DNA of 24,758 bases from CALDTK01 sp041744755 (GCA_041744755.1 JBGTKC010000132.1:1-24758), one strand, 5' to 3'. Positions 8,019 through 15,696 are shown, counted from the first letter of the stretch. The notes: generated by a model from the sequence alone, not told the origin. Translations and numbers: made by a program.

Positions 8019-8858
8019 CTAGGCCGTGATTCGACTCTCGATCGACTGCTTAAAGTTCTTCAGGTCGTCGGTGATTTGCTTCTCTGGATTCTCTCCAAAG
8101 GCAGCCGCGATGGCCTGTCCGACGCTACCGGCTGGGGGCTGGTACGTGAGGGTAACCTCGATAAGGGTCTTGCCTTTCGGAGTCTCACTGAAGAGGATGC
8201 GACCGCTGTTGGGCACGTCGGCCTTCTCCTCGGCTTTCCACGAGATGGCGCGGCCCGGCTCGTCCTCGGTGATGTTGGCGTACCAATTTACCTCGGTGCC
8301 TGCGGGACCCTTCGCGGTCCAGAGGCTACGCTTTTCGTCAAGCACCTTGACCTCCTTGAGGTGGGTGAGGATATTAGGTAGGTTCTCGAGCTTACGCCAC
8401 TCGGCGTAGACGACGCTCGACTTGGCGTCGACCTCCTGGCGCTTGCGGATCGTGACGGCCTGGCCTTTCGGGAGTAGGGCGGCAAGGGTGTTGCCGACGC
8501 CCTTAGCCTTAGTTGCGTCGGTAGGGTTTTCACCTTTCTTGTACAGTGCGTAAGCACCAGCGGCGAGCCCGCCCAGGACGGCGGCGCCGATGGCGACGTT
8601 GCGCTTAGTCTTCTTCGGCTTCATCTTGCCCGCAACGTAGGGTTGCTGATCGAGCTGAATGCGCGGGCCTTTGGCGGCCTTGTTGGCAGCAAGCGGCGGC
8701 ATGTCGAGACCGAGGTGCGTGTGCTCAGCACTCGTCTTGGCGGCATTCGGGGCAGCAGTTTTGCTTTTCATGGAATTTTTCTGTGTTTTGGCGGTAGGCT
8801 CGCAATGGGTAGCGTCCTCCATTTTCTGGGACATGATGTCTTTGGCGGAACTTGGCAT
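8019..8858 (-). CDS. SRPBCC-domain protein with an N-terminal membrane helix (cyclase/dehydrase type, COG5637-like)
   Basis: From ATG 8856-8858 this gives 279 residues. The first ~110 are polar, rich in Lys, Ala and Pro and probably disordered, followed by one hydrophobic stretch NVAIGAAVLGGLAAGAYALY, then a C-terminal START/SRPBCC domain of about 150 residues. Characteristic stretches are VVYAEWRKLENLPNILTHL, LWTAKGPAGTEVNWYANI and DEPGRAISWKAEE, as in the polyketide cyclase/dehydrase group that binds hydrophobic ligands. The ligand is unknown. The frame stays open up to 9089, but that part (Pro/His/Gln-rich, with AT-rich DNA just before 8858) does not look coding, so 8858 was chosen; ATGs at 8834 and further in remain possible. 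It is divergent from the DNA ligase gene. Confidence 0.75.
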   Translation of the reverse strand: MPSSAKDIMSQKMEDATHCEPTAKTQKNSMKSKTAAPNAAKTSAEHTHLGLDMPPLAANKAAKGPRIQLDQQPYVAGKMKPKKTKRNVAIGAAVLGGLAAGAYALYKKGENPTDATKAKGVGNTLAALLPKGQAVTIRKRQEVDAKSSVVYAEWRKLENLPNILTHLKEVKVLDEKRSLWTAKGPAGTEVNWYANITEDEPGRAISWKAEEKADVPNSGRILFSETPKGKTLIEVTLTYQPPAGSVGQAIAAAFGENPEKQITDDLKNFKQSIESRITA

Positions 8859-9149
8859 AATCTGATTTTGATTGGGTTTTGTGTTTAGCGTGTGCCCTAT
8901 AGGTATGTCAAAATGTGGATAATCGTTCGGGGAGGAAGGTGCATGTGGTGCACGTTGCTCACGTTGGGTGGGTTGGGACCATGTCGTGTGTCCAAAGTGA
9001 TTTAATGGGCTCTGTGGATGATCGCACCCGTCCGCACACGCTAATGGGAGCCCATCTGTAGTAAGAGATCGGCAGCGGCTGCCCCACATGCGCCAGTGGC
9101 ATGATCCTGCACCCTATGAACCATCCCCCCCTCCCATTGCTCAACCTAC
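8859..9149. promoter_or_regulatory. Divergent intergenic region between SRPBCC and ligase genes
   Basis: This 291-nt region must hold promoters for the minus-strand SRPBCC gene and the plus-strand ligase gene. The part nearest 8859 (8859-8930) is AT-rich, for example TCTGATTTTGATTGGGTTTTG, and is the likely leader/promoter of the SRPBCC gene. No confident -33/-7 pair or hairpin was found. Confidence 0.25.
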
Positions 9150-10778
9150 ATGCAACGCTTCGCCCAACTCTACCGCGAGCTCGACGAAACCAACAGCACG
9201 CTCGCCAAGGTCGAGGCCCTGCGGCGGTACTTCGCCGAGGCCGACGACTCCGACAAGCTCTGGACCATTGCCCTGCTCTCGGGCCGGCGCCCGAAGCGAC
9301 CCGTCAACACGACGCTCCTTCGCCACTGGGCCGCCGAGCGCGCCGACGTGCCGCTCTGGCTCTTCGAAGATTCGTACCATACGACCGGCGACCTCGCCGA
9401 GGCCATTAGTTTATTGCTGCCCAACCCAACGCGCGACTCCACGCACGACCTGAGCTACTGGATCGACTACACGCGCGCCCTCGCTACCTACGACGAGGTA
9501 GGGAAGAAAGAGGGCGTCCTCGAGGCCTGGGACGAGCTCGGCGGCACGGAGCGCTACTGCTTCACGAAGCTCATCACCGGCTCTTTGCGCGTCGGCGTCT
9601 CGCAGAAGTTGATGGTCCGCGCCCTCGGGCAGGCCACCGACGTCGAAGAGAACACCCTGGCGCATCGCCTCATGGGCAACTGGGGTCCGGACGAGACGAC
9701 CTTCCAGGAATTAGTCCTCGAGCACTCGCCCCATGAGGACATCTCGAAGCCCTACCCCTTCTACCTCGCCTACCAACTCGAACAAGCCCTCGAGGCGCTC
9801 GGCGACGTGCGCGAGTGGCAGGCCGAACGCAAGTGGGATGGGATCCGCGGGCAGCTCATCGTGCGCAGCCACGAGAGTTTCCTGTGGAGCCGCGGCGAGG
9901 AACTCGTGACGGATAAGTACCCGGAGCTGCAGGTTTTGGCGGAAGCCGTCCCCAACGGCACCGTGATCGACGGCGAGATCTTGCCCTATAAGGACGGCAT
10001 GCCCCTGCCGTTCGGACAGCTCCAGCGACGCATCGGCCGAAAGACGATCGGCAAGAAGTTGCTCGGCGAGGTGCCGGTGGTGCTGATGTGCTACGACCTG
10101 TTGGAGTACGACGGGAAGGACATCCGGGAGCTTCCACTAAAACAACGCCGCGAGTTGCTCGAACTCGTCGTCGCTGCCGCTAACCAACCCGCTTTGCTTC
10201 CTTTGAGTCCCGTGGTCGAGGCTGACGAGTGGCGAGTTTTGGCGAAAGCCCGTGGCCAGTCGCGTGAATACCTTTCGGAAGGCTTGATGCTCAAGCGTCT
10301 TGACTCCCCCTACCGCATCGGCCGCAAGAAGGGCGACTGGTGGAAGTGGAAGGTCGACCCGCTCACGATCGATGCCGTGATGATCTACGCGCAGCGCGGG
10401 TCCGGGCGCCGGGCCAACCTGTACTCCGACTACACCTTCGCCGTGTGGGACACCGACGAGGCGACGGGCGAGCGGACGCTGGTCCCCTTCGCGAAGGCCT
10501 ACTCCGGGATGACGGACGCGGAGTTTCGCTCGATGACGGCCTGGGTGAGGAAGAACACCCTGGAGCGCTTCGGCCCGGTGCGCTCGGTGCCGCCGGTGCA
10601 CGTCTTTGAACTGGCCTTCGAGGGCATCAACAAAAGTACGCGGCACAAGTCCGGCATCGCGCTGCGCTTCCCGCGGATGCTCAGGTGGCGCAAGGACAAG
10701 CTCATCGAAGAGGCCAATACGCTGGCGGACCTGCACGCCCTGCTGGCGCTGCAGGGGGAGTCAGTCGGAGAGGAGTGA
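9150..10778 (+). CDS. ATP-dependent DNA ligase
   Basis: This 542-residue enzyme seals nicks in DNA using ATP through a lysine-AMP intermediate. It has an N-terminal DNA-binding domain (about 1-200), the nucleotidyltransferase core with motif I KWDGIR (Lys228 takes AMP), motif III SRGEE (247-251), motif IIIa VIDGEI (272-277), motif IV SEGLMLKR (376-383) and motif V WWKWK (397-401), and a C-terminal OB-fold. This matches the bacterial ligases that usually sit in a DNA-repair cluster with a 'ligase-associated' exonuclease, DEXH helicase and metallophosphoesterase. None of those genes is adjacent here, so the ligase stands alone in this window. The 14-mer element encodes V363-A367 (VLAKA), and a one-mismatch copy encodes residues 262-266 (VLAEA). 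The replicative NAD ligase would be a separate gene. Confidence 0.92.
   Translation: MQRFAQLYRELDETNSTLAKVEALRRYFAEADDSDKLWTIALLSGRRPKRPVNTTLLRHWAAERADVPLWLFEDSYHTTGDLAEAISLLLPNPTRDSTHDLSYWIDYTRALATYDEVGKKEGVLEAWDELGGTERYCFTKLITGSLRVGVSQKLMVRALGQATDVEENTLAHRLMGNWGPDETTFQELVLEHSPHEDISKPYPFYLAYQLEQALEALGDVREWQAERKWDGIRGQLIVRSHESFLWSRGEELVTDKYPELQVLAEAVPNGTVIDGEILPYKDGMPLPFGQLQRRIGRKTIGKKLLGEVPVVLMCYDLLEYDGKDIRELPLKQRRELLELVVAAANQPALLPLSPVVEADEWRVLAKARGQSREYLSEGLMLKRLDSPYRIGRKKGDWWKWKVDPLTIDAVMIYAQRGSGRRANLYSDYTFAVWDTDEATGERTLVPFAKAYSGMTDAEFRSMTAWVRKNTLERFGPVRSVPPVHVFELAFEGINKSTRHKSGIALRFPRMLRWRKDKLIEEANTLADLHALLALQGESVGEE
9933..9946 (+). repeat. Dispersed 14-mer, one-mismatch copy
   Basis: GTTTTGGCGGAAGC inside the ligase gene, encoding VLAEA. 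It differs from the consensus at one base. Confidence 0.5.
10236..10249 (+). repeat. Dispersed 14-mer GTTTTGGCGAAAGC, copy 2
   Basis: Exact copy in plus orientation inside the ligase gene, reading GTT TTG GCG AAA GCC (VLAKA) in the loop before motif IV. Confidence 0.85.
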
Positions 10779-10785
10779 GGTGCAG

Positions 10786-10809
10786 GGCCGCGGACACGGT
10801 GCCGCGGCC
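10786..10809 (+). terminator. Hairpin after the ligase gene
   Basis: GGCCGCGG (10786-10793) and CCGCGGCC (10802-10809) form a perfect 8-bp GC stem with an 8-nt loop, 8 nt after the ligase stop. No strong T-run follows (CTTTT only at 10822-10826), so termination may be partial and the kinases downstream could be read through. Confidence 0.45.
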
Positions 10810-10826
10810 TAATGTGGCACCCTTTT

Positions 10827-10852
10827 CGCAAGCGCAAGCGCTAGCGCTAGCG
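10827..10852 (+). repeat. Hexanucleotide tandem CGCAAG x2, CGCTAG x2
   Basis: Four 6-bp units follow one another at 10827-10850 (CGCAAG, CGCAAG, CGCTAG, CGCTAG) and then CG. The second half contains the palindrome AGCGCTAGCGCT. It sits 18 nt before the start codon of the first histidine kinase, in the leader. Confidence 0.6.
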
Positions 10853-10869
10853 TCCGCTCCTCTCCCGCC

Positions 10870-12270
10870 ATGCCCACTACTCGCCCTCACGCACGTCAGC
10901 TGCACTTCCGCAGTCATATCCTCGGGATGTGTGCGATTGTACTCGGCCTGCTGGCCATGGCGCTCTTTTACGGCGACGACGCCGCTGTCGGGATTTGGCT
11001 TGCCATTTTGACGACGGGGGGGCTACTAGCGTATTTCGTCGCTCGCCTTTCGCTCACGTACGCGACGGTAGCGGGGGTGGCTTACGCGAGTGGCAGCATC
11101 TGGGCGGCGCACTTTGCACTCCCGCCCGGCGGGGGCGTCATGGTGCTGTACCTGGCCTACGGCTTGATGCTGTTCGCGCTACTTGAATCGAAGCTCGCCG
11201 CCGTGCTCGTGCTTGCCGTCACGCTGGCCCCGCCGGCGCTCGCGATCGCGGGCGGGCACCTCTTCGTAGCCAGCGCCGGCGTACCCCCTTGGCTGCCGAC
11301 CATGTGGACGCTGCTGGTGGTGGCCCTCGTGTCTAACGTACAGCTCTCCCGCTCGCGGCGGCGGCTAGCTACGTCGCTGGCGGGCCTCAAGCGCACGCGC
11401 ATCCAAATGCTCTTAGTTCAGGACGCGCAACAGGAGCACCAGGTCGCCCTCGCGCGGGCCAGCGAAGATTACCGCGTGGAGATCGACCGACTCACCGTCC
11501 AGATGATGACCGAGGCGCGCCTCACCGAAGACCTGCGCCTCCGCCAGGACGACAAGAAGAGTATCGTGCAGGCCATCCACCACGACCTCAAGGAGCCCCT
11601 GCGAAGCATCGTGAGTTTCACGCAACTCGCGCGCCGCAGACTCAATCGCTATCGGATCGACCCGAGCCTCGGGGAGTACCTCGCCTTCGCTGAGGACGGC
11701 GGGCGCCGCATGTCCGTCATGCTCGCCGACCTGGTGTCCTACACGAGCGACGCCGATCACGAGCGCTCCGTGCCCGTGGACCTCGACGTCGTCTGCGAGG
11801 AGGTCCTCAAAAACCTCCACGACTCCGTCGCGCGCACCGGGGCGAGGGTGGACGTCGGGCGACTCCCCATCGTGGAGGGACAACGGACGCAACTCGTACA
11901 GCTGTTCCAAAATTTACTCAGCAACGCGCTAAAGTTTAGTCGCGCCGGTGTGCCGCCGCAGCTTCACATCAGCGCTCGCGTTACAGACCAAGGCAGGCTG
12001 GAGGTCCGCGTGAGCGACAACGGGATCGGGATCCCGCCGAATCAGCTCGACAAGGTGTTCGGGCTCTTCAACCGCGCCCACGCAGGGGAGGCTTACGAGG
12101 GCAGCGGCGTCGGGCTCGCGCTGTGCCGCAAGATCGTCATCGGGCACGGCGGACAGATCCGCGTCGCGAGCGCAGGCGAGGGCACTTGCTTCACCTTCGA
12201 CCTCCCGCTCTCGCCCGTACCCACGACCGGTAAGCCAATCACCACCAAGCGCCCCGCGTATGCCGAGTGA
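10870..12270 (+). CDS. Membrane sensor histidine kinase
   Basis: This 466-residue protein has five or six membrane helices in its first ~165 residues with almost no periplasmic loops, a coiled-coil linker (about 170-230), then a HisKA dimerisation domain with HHDLKEPLRSI, where His238 is the phosphoacceptor, and a HATPase_c domain with N box LLSNALKFS, G1 DNGIGI and G2 GSGVGLAL. It autophosphorylates from ATP and passes phosphate to a response regulator. The lack of an extracellular domain suggests sensing within or near the membrane. The gene overlaps the next kinase by 11 bp. No response regulator is encoded nearby, so the partner must lie elsewhere. The ligand is unknown. Confidence 0.88.
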   Translation: MPTTRPHARQLHFRSHILGMCAIVLGLLAMALFYGDDAAVGIWLAILTTGGLLAYFVARLSLTYATVAGVAYASGSIWAAHFALPPGGGVMVLYLAYGLMLFALLESKLAAVLVLAVTLAPPALAIAGGHLFVASAGVPPWLPTMWTLLVVALVSNVQLSRSRRRLATSLAGLKRTRIQMLLVQDAQQEHQVALARASEDYRVEIDRLTVQMMTEARLTEDLRLRQDDKKSIVQAIHHDLKEPLRSIVSFTQLARRRLNRYRIDPSLGEYLAFAEDGGRRMSVMLADLVSYTSDADHERSVPVDLDVVCEEVLKNLHDSVARTGARVDVGRLPIVEGQRTQLVQLFQNLLSNALKFSRAGVPPQLHISARVTDQGRLEVRVSDNGIGIPPNQLDKVFGLFNRAHAGEAYEGSGVGLALCRKIVIGHGGQIRVASAGEGTCFTFDLPLSPVPTTGKPITTKRPAYAE

Positions 12271-12610
12271 GTTCGACATGGCGGCGTTGGAGTTCGACAA
12301 CCGCCGACAGATGACGGCGTGGCACCTCCAGCGCCTGCGCCATATCGGCCTCACCTACGGGCTGATCTGTACGACGTGCACCGCCGTGGAGTTCGCCGTG
12401 GGTACGCCGAGCCTGGCGTGGGTCTATGTCGGTAATTCGGTGCTGATATTTACGCTCACGTCGATGCTCACGGCCGACAACCACGTCCGCATCGAGCGCA
12501 CTGGGCTCGCGGTCGTCTTCGCGACCTGCCTCGCCAGTGTGCTCCTGGCCGGTAGTCCCATGAATTTCAGCTACTTGGTCTGCGTGCTGTGCAACCAGCA
12601 GTATCCATGA
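12260..12610 (+). pseudogene. N-terminal membrane part of a second, frameshifted histidine kinase
   Basis: ATG 12260 lies inside the end of the preceding kinase (11-bp overlap), typical of translational coupling. The fragment encodes 116 residues with three or four membrane helices and stops at TGA 12608-12610. If one base is dropped at that stop, the frame continues as YPEQDPWWQRTWNSIFW and joins the downstream fragment, giving a complete six-helix sensor module like that of the first kinase. The fragment is therefore the start of one gene interrupted by a +1 frameshift, by mutation or sequencing error. On its own it would be a membrane stub without kinase activity. Confidence 0.6.
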
Positions 12611-12665
12611 GCAAGACCCTTGGTGGCAGCGGACGTGGAACAGTATCTTCTGGGCGTGCTTCGCG

Positions 12666-13670
12666 GTGTGCATAGCGTACTTTATGTGGGTGCCCACGGC
12701 GATCGATCCCCTGGAGGATTACCGTCGCTGCATCGTGCCGCTGGTCTGCTCCGTGGCGCTGATGGCATTCCTCCTGCACGAGTTCGTCGGCATCAACCGC
12801 AAGGCAGTCTCCAATCAGGCCGACCTCAATGCGAGTCTCGCCGAGCACATCGAACTCGGGCACCAGACCAGTCGCGAGCTCGAGGAGCAGTTGCTCGCCC
12901 GCCGGCGCGTCGGTAAGTCCGTCGAGCTGAGCGTCGGCAATGCGATCCTCACCCGCTCGCGCCTCGAGGCCAGCTACGAGCAGCTCGAGCAGTTCGCCTA
13001 CGCCGCCTCGCACGACCTCAAGGAGCCCGTTCGTACGGTCCGGAGCTTCATGCAGATGGTGCGCCGCAGGATCCCCGCCGAGGCCGCCGCCGACGCCTCC
13101 CTGGCCGAACACTTCGACTTCATCGAGTCTAACGCCAACGCGATGCATAACGTCCTCGAGCGCCTCCTGCTCTACAGTCGCGCGAGTCGCGAGGCGGCTG
13201 TCGCCAAAACTTGCGACGTACGTCGCTTGTGGGCGGCCGCGGTGGCCAAGTCGGTATTGTCGGACGAACTCAAGCAGTTTCATCTTGCCGGCCTCACGAC
13301 CGGCGCAACCGTCCTCGTCGAGGCCGACCCCGCCAAGCTTCAGCGTGCGTTCACCGAACTCCTCGACAACGCCATCCGCTTCGTCGCGCCGGGTGATACG
13401 CCCAACTTCGCCATCGAGATCGACCCTCCGCGAGACGCACGCCTGACCTGCCGCCTCTCGGACGCCGGCATTGGCATCGAGGAGGACTACCTCCGGAATG
13501 TGTTCGGGCTCTTCACCCGCCTCCACCCCCGCGAGCAGTACCCGAGCGCCGGCGTCGGCCTGGCGCTCGTCAAGCGCCTGATCGACCAGATGGACGGCGA
13601 GATCGAGATAAGTAGCGTAAAGGGCAAAGGGACGACCGTTCAGGTGAGTGTGCCGGCTCTGCCGCACTGA
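12666..13670 (+). CDS. Sensor histidine kinase, C-terminal kinase part after the frameshift
   Basis: From GTG 12666 this encodes 334 residues: the last two membrane helices, a coiled-coil linker, a HisKA domain with SHDLKEPVRTV (phosphoacceptor His116 of this fragment) and a HATPase_c domain with N box ELLDNAIRFV, G1 SDAGIGI (Ala where Asn is usual) and G2 SAGVGLAL. The frame is open upstream of the GTG back past the break point at about 12608, and those codons (QDPWWQRTWNSIFW) look genuine, so GTG 12666 is probably not the natural start. The kinase core is intact. It is paralogous to the kinase just upstream and would be cotranscribed with it. A one-mismatch copy of the 14-mer at 13197-13210 encodes AVAKT. 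Confidence 0.75.
   Translation: MCIAYFMWVPTAIDPLEDYRRCIVPLVCSVALMAFLLHEFVGINRKAVSNQADLNASLAEHIELGHQTSRELEEQLLARRRVGKSVELSVGNAILTRSRLEASYEQLEQFAYAASHDLKEPVRTVRSFMQMVRRRIPAEAAADASLAEHFDFIESNANAMHNVLERLLLYSRASREAAVAKTCDVRRLWAAAVAKSVLSDELKQFHLAGLTTGATVLVEADPAKLQRAFTELLDNAIRFVAPGDTPNFAIEIDPPRDARLTCRLSDAGIGIEEDYLRNVFGLFTRLHPREQYPSAGVGLALVKRLIDQMDGEIEISSVKGKGTTVQVSVPALPH
13197..13210 (-). repeat. Dispersed 14-mer, one-mismatch copy
   Basis: GCTGTCGCCAAAAC on the plus strand, inside the second kinase, encoding AVAKT. Confidence 0.5.
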
Positions 13671-13786
13671 GGGTAATTTTTGAATTGTCCAAGGGTGGAT
13701 TGTTGAATGTGCTGCCGCGTAACGGTGGCCAGGCTGTGCCGTCTCGGTATGATGAACAGCGGTACAGCAACGATGAAATGCGCTCA

Positions 13787-13800
13787 GCTTTCGCCAAAAC
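13787..13800 (-). repeat. Dispersed 14-mer GTTTTGGCGAAAGC, copy 3
   Basis: Exact copy between the converging kinase and HIRAN genes, ending 4 bp before the HIRAN stop codon. A partial copy sharing CTCAGCTTTCGC follows at 13804-13815, at the very end of the HIRAN gene. Confidence 0.85.
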
Positions 13801-13802
13801 CC

Positions 13803-13820
13803 TCTCAGCTTTCGCTGAGA
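13803..13820 (-). terminator. Small hairpin over the HIRAN gene stop
   Basis: TCTCAGC (13803-13809), loop TTTC, GCTGAGA (13814-13820) form a 7-bp stem that includes the stop codon (13805-13807, minus strand). It is built partly from the second, incomplete copy of the dispersed element. No T-run follows, so termination is only possible. Confidence 0.3.
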
Positions 13821-14395
13821 CCCTCCTCGTAGTAGCCATCGTATACGTGCCCGGCGCTCAGCGGATCGCCCGTACTGCGGAGGTGCTGAAGTGGTCGGCG
13901 GCTCACCGAACGCAGGCCCTCGCGGCGGTCTCTCTCGGCGCCCTGGATACCGCCGTCGGTGGTCGGGTGCCGTGGGTAGAGCAGCGATACCTCGACGCTG
14001 AGACTGCGGTACGTCTCCTCCGCGGGTTGGACCCCGACGAGGCGGCACGTTACAGGTAGGCCACGGCGGATGAGCTTCTCGAGGATGAGGTTGTCCTCCC
14101 GCGGGAGGTAGCCCACTTTGATTCCATCGGCGTACACGGCGACGGCGCGGCGGTCGAACTCGTTGTCGGGCTCCTTGAGGAGATCGAGCGATTGCGGCAC
14201 GGCCAGGGCCGCGGGCCAACCCTCCGGCAGGTCGCGGTGCTGTAGCCCGCGCACGTAGCAGCGGTAGATCGGTAGGGCGAAGAAGTCGGCGAAAGGCTCC
14301 GCGGTCGCAGATTCCGCGGCGAAGGCGCCGCCTGGGTGCGCCGTCACCAAGAGTCCAGCCCGTAGTGCGTCGCGCAGGAGTAGCCTTCGGTCCAT
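13805..14395 (-). CDS. HIRAN-domain protein with an export-like N-terminus
   Basis: Starting at ATG 14393-14395 the protein has 196 residues. Residues ~43-122 form a HIRAN domain: IYRCYVRGLQHRDL, a middle part with LLKEPDNEFDRRAVAVYADG and KVGYLPREDNLILEKLI. HIRAN domains bind single-stranded DNA 3' ends in helicases such as HLTF and also occur alone in bacteria. The first ~28 residues (MDRRLLLRDALRAGLLV, then AFAAES) look like a Tat- or Sec-type signal, odd for a DNA-binding fold. The tail after residue ~141 is rich in Arg and Gly and may be non-conserved. The longer reading frame from 14440 adds 15 residues and was rejected because the twin Arg then follows the start badly. It lies 55 nt downstream of metZ on the same strand. 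Confidence 0.7.
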   Translation of the reverse strand: MDRRLLLRDALRAGLLVTAHPGGAFAAESATAEPFADFFALPIYRCYVRGLQHRDLPEGWPAALAVPQSLDLLKEPDNEFDRRAVAVYADGIKVGYLPREDNLILEKLIRRGLPVTCRLVGVQPAEETYRSLSVEVSLLYPRHPTTDGGIQGAERDRREGLRSVSRRPLQHLRSTGDPLSAGHVYDGYYEEGLSES

Positions 14396-14450
14396 GCGCG
14401 CAAGGTAAGTCGGTGCCGGGGCCGTTGGCCACTGCCCCACCGGCGTCCGC

Positions 14451-15674
14451 TCATATCATTCGCAATCCTTGCTCCAGATCTGCCATTACGTCGAGCGGGT
14501 CCTCAAGCCCAACGTTGAGCCTCAGCATGTCTTCCGTGATGCCGACGGCGAGGCGCGCCGGTTCGCCCATGCCGTGGTGCGTCGTGGAGGCGGGGTGCGT
14601 GACGAGGCTCCGGGAGTCGCCGATGTTGTTGGAGATGTCGACGAGTTCCAGTGCGTCGAGGAAGGCGTGCGCGCGCTGCCGGTCGCCGCCGAGCCATAGG
14701 CTGAGAATCGTGCCCCCGGCGGTCATCTGTTTTTGCGAAAGCTGAAAATCGGGATGTGACGGCAGGCCGGGGTAGAGCAATCGCTGGACACGAGCCTCTA
14801 GCCACGTGGCCACCTCAAGCGCGTTGCGGCTCTGCTGTTGCGCACGTAGGTGCAGCGTCTCCAAACCCTTAAGCACCACCCAGGCATTAAAGGGCGAGAG
14901 GCTCGGACCGGTGTTGCGCAGGAAAGGCATCAAGGTCTGCTCGACAAAATGCTTCGTCCCGACGATGGCCCCGGCGAGCACGCGCCCCTGTCCATCCATG
15001 AGCTTCGTGGCGGAGTACGCGACCACGTCCGCGCCGAAGTCGAGCGGGCGCTGGAGGGCCGGGCTCGCGAAGGCGTTGTCGACCACGGTGGTGATGTGGC
15101 CGCTGCTCGTGTCACGGGGTTGGGCTTTCGCCAAAACGCAGATCGCGGAGATGTCTAAAACTTCGAGGGTAGGATTGGATGGTGTCTCGAAAAAAAACAC
15201 CTTGGTGTTGGGTTGGATAGCGTCCTTCCACTCTTGAAGGTCACGCCCCTCCACGAGGGTGGTCGCGATCCCAAAACGCGGCAGCAATTGATCGACCAGA
15301 TACCGACACGACCCAAATAGCGCCTTAGCCGCCACCACGTGATCGCCCGCCGACAGTTGGCACAGCAGCGCTGCCGTCATAGCCGACATCCCGGAGGCCG
15401 TGCAGCGACAAGCTTCGCCGCCGTCCATTAGGGCAATTCGCTCCTCGAGCATCCGCACGGTCGGATTCTGGAGCCGCGAGTACGTCATGCCGTCCTGCTC
15501 CCCGCGGAACCTGGCCGCCGCATCCTCGGCGCACTCGTAGCTAAAGCCCGAGGTCAGGAAGAGCGCCTCGGAGGTCTCCCCAAAATTCGAGCGCTCGGTG
15601 CCGCCGCGCACGGCGAGGGTGGCGGGACGCCAGTGGGCGGTGATGGCGCGGTCGCGGCCAGTGTTGGGTTTCAT
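14451..15674 (-). CDS. metZ: O-succinylhomoserine sulfhydrylase (MetZ type)
   Basis: This 407-residue PLP enzyme of the Cys/Met metabolism family makes homocysteine from O-succinyl- or O-acetylhomoserine and sulfide, in methionine synthesis. Signatures: YSRLQNPTV (65-73), TASGMSAM (92-99), ETPSNPTLEVLD (163-174), VVDNAFASP, SATKLMDGQGRVLAG with Lys224 binding PLP, and RNTGPSLSPFNAWVVLKGLETL, the last typical of MetZ rather than cystathionine lyases. The stretch CVLAKAQPRDTSSGH (179-193) is longer than the corresponding loop (usually about LAKAHG) and contains the dispersed 14-mer. Activated homoserine preference (succinyl or acetyl) cannot be told from sequence. No other methionine biosynthesis gene is adjacent. 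Confidence 0.88.
   Translation of the reverse strand: MKPNTGRDRAITAHWRPATLAVRGGTERSNFGETSEALFLTSGFSYECAEDAAARFRGEQDGMTYSRLQNPTVRMLEERIALMDGGEACRCTASGMSAMTAALLCQLSAGDHVVAAKALFGSCRYLVDQLLPRFGIATTLVEGRDLQEWKDAIQPNTKVFFFETPSNPTLEVLDISAICVLAKAQPRDTSSGHITTVVDNAFASPALQRPLDFGADVVAYSATKLMDGQGRVLAGAIVGTKHFVEQTLMPFLRNTGPSLSPFNAWVVLKGLETLHLRAQQQSRNALEVATWLEARVQRLLYPGLPSHPDFQLSQKQMTAGGTILSLWLGGDRQRAHAFLDALELVDISNNIGDSRSLVTHPASTTHHGMGEPARLAVGITEDMLRLNVGLEDPLDVMADLEQGLRMI
14729..14742 (+). repeat. Dispersed 14-mer, one-mismatch copy
   Basis: GTTTTTGCGAAAGC inside metZ. The coding strand encodes LSQK. The same variant word occurs, reversed, in dnaE at 22980-22993, also encoding LSQK. Confidence 0.4.
15124..15137 (-). 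repeat. Dispersed 14-mer GTTTTGGCGAAAGC, copy 4
   Basis: Exact copy in minus orientation within metZ (minus strand), encoding V180-A184 (VLAKA) next to a family-atypical loop extension. Confidence 0.85.
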
Positions 15675-15696
15675 GGGGGGGGCGAAGATTGCGACG

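Noticed and set aside
8859..9089. N-terminal extension of the SRPBCC protein
   Set aside because: His/Pro/Gln-rich, non-conserved-looking residues over a likely promoter region; an ATG at 8858 gives a sensible protein.
13685..14059. 124-codon plus-strand frame containing the 14-mer and opposite the HIRAN gene end
   Set aside because: Overlaps the better-supported HIRAN gene on the other strand; only its first third is free and it resembles no family.
12567..14432. 621-codon open frame on the minus strand across the second kinase and HIRAN genes
   Set aside because: It is antisense to a clear histidine kinase, is rich in Arg, Pro, Gly and Ala in long runs typical of shadow frames in GC-rich DNA, and shows no domain pattern.
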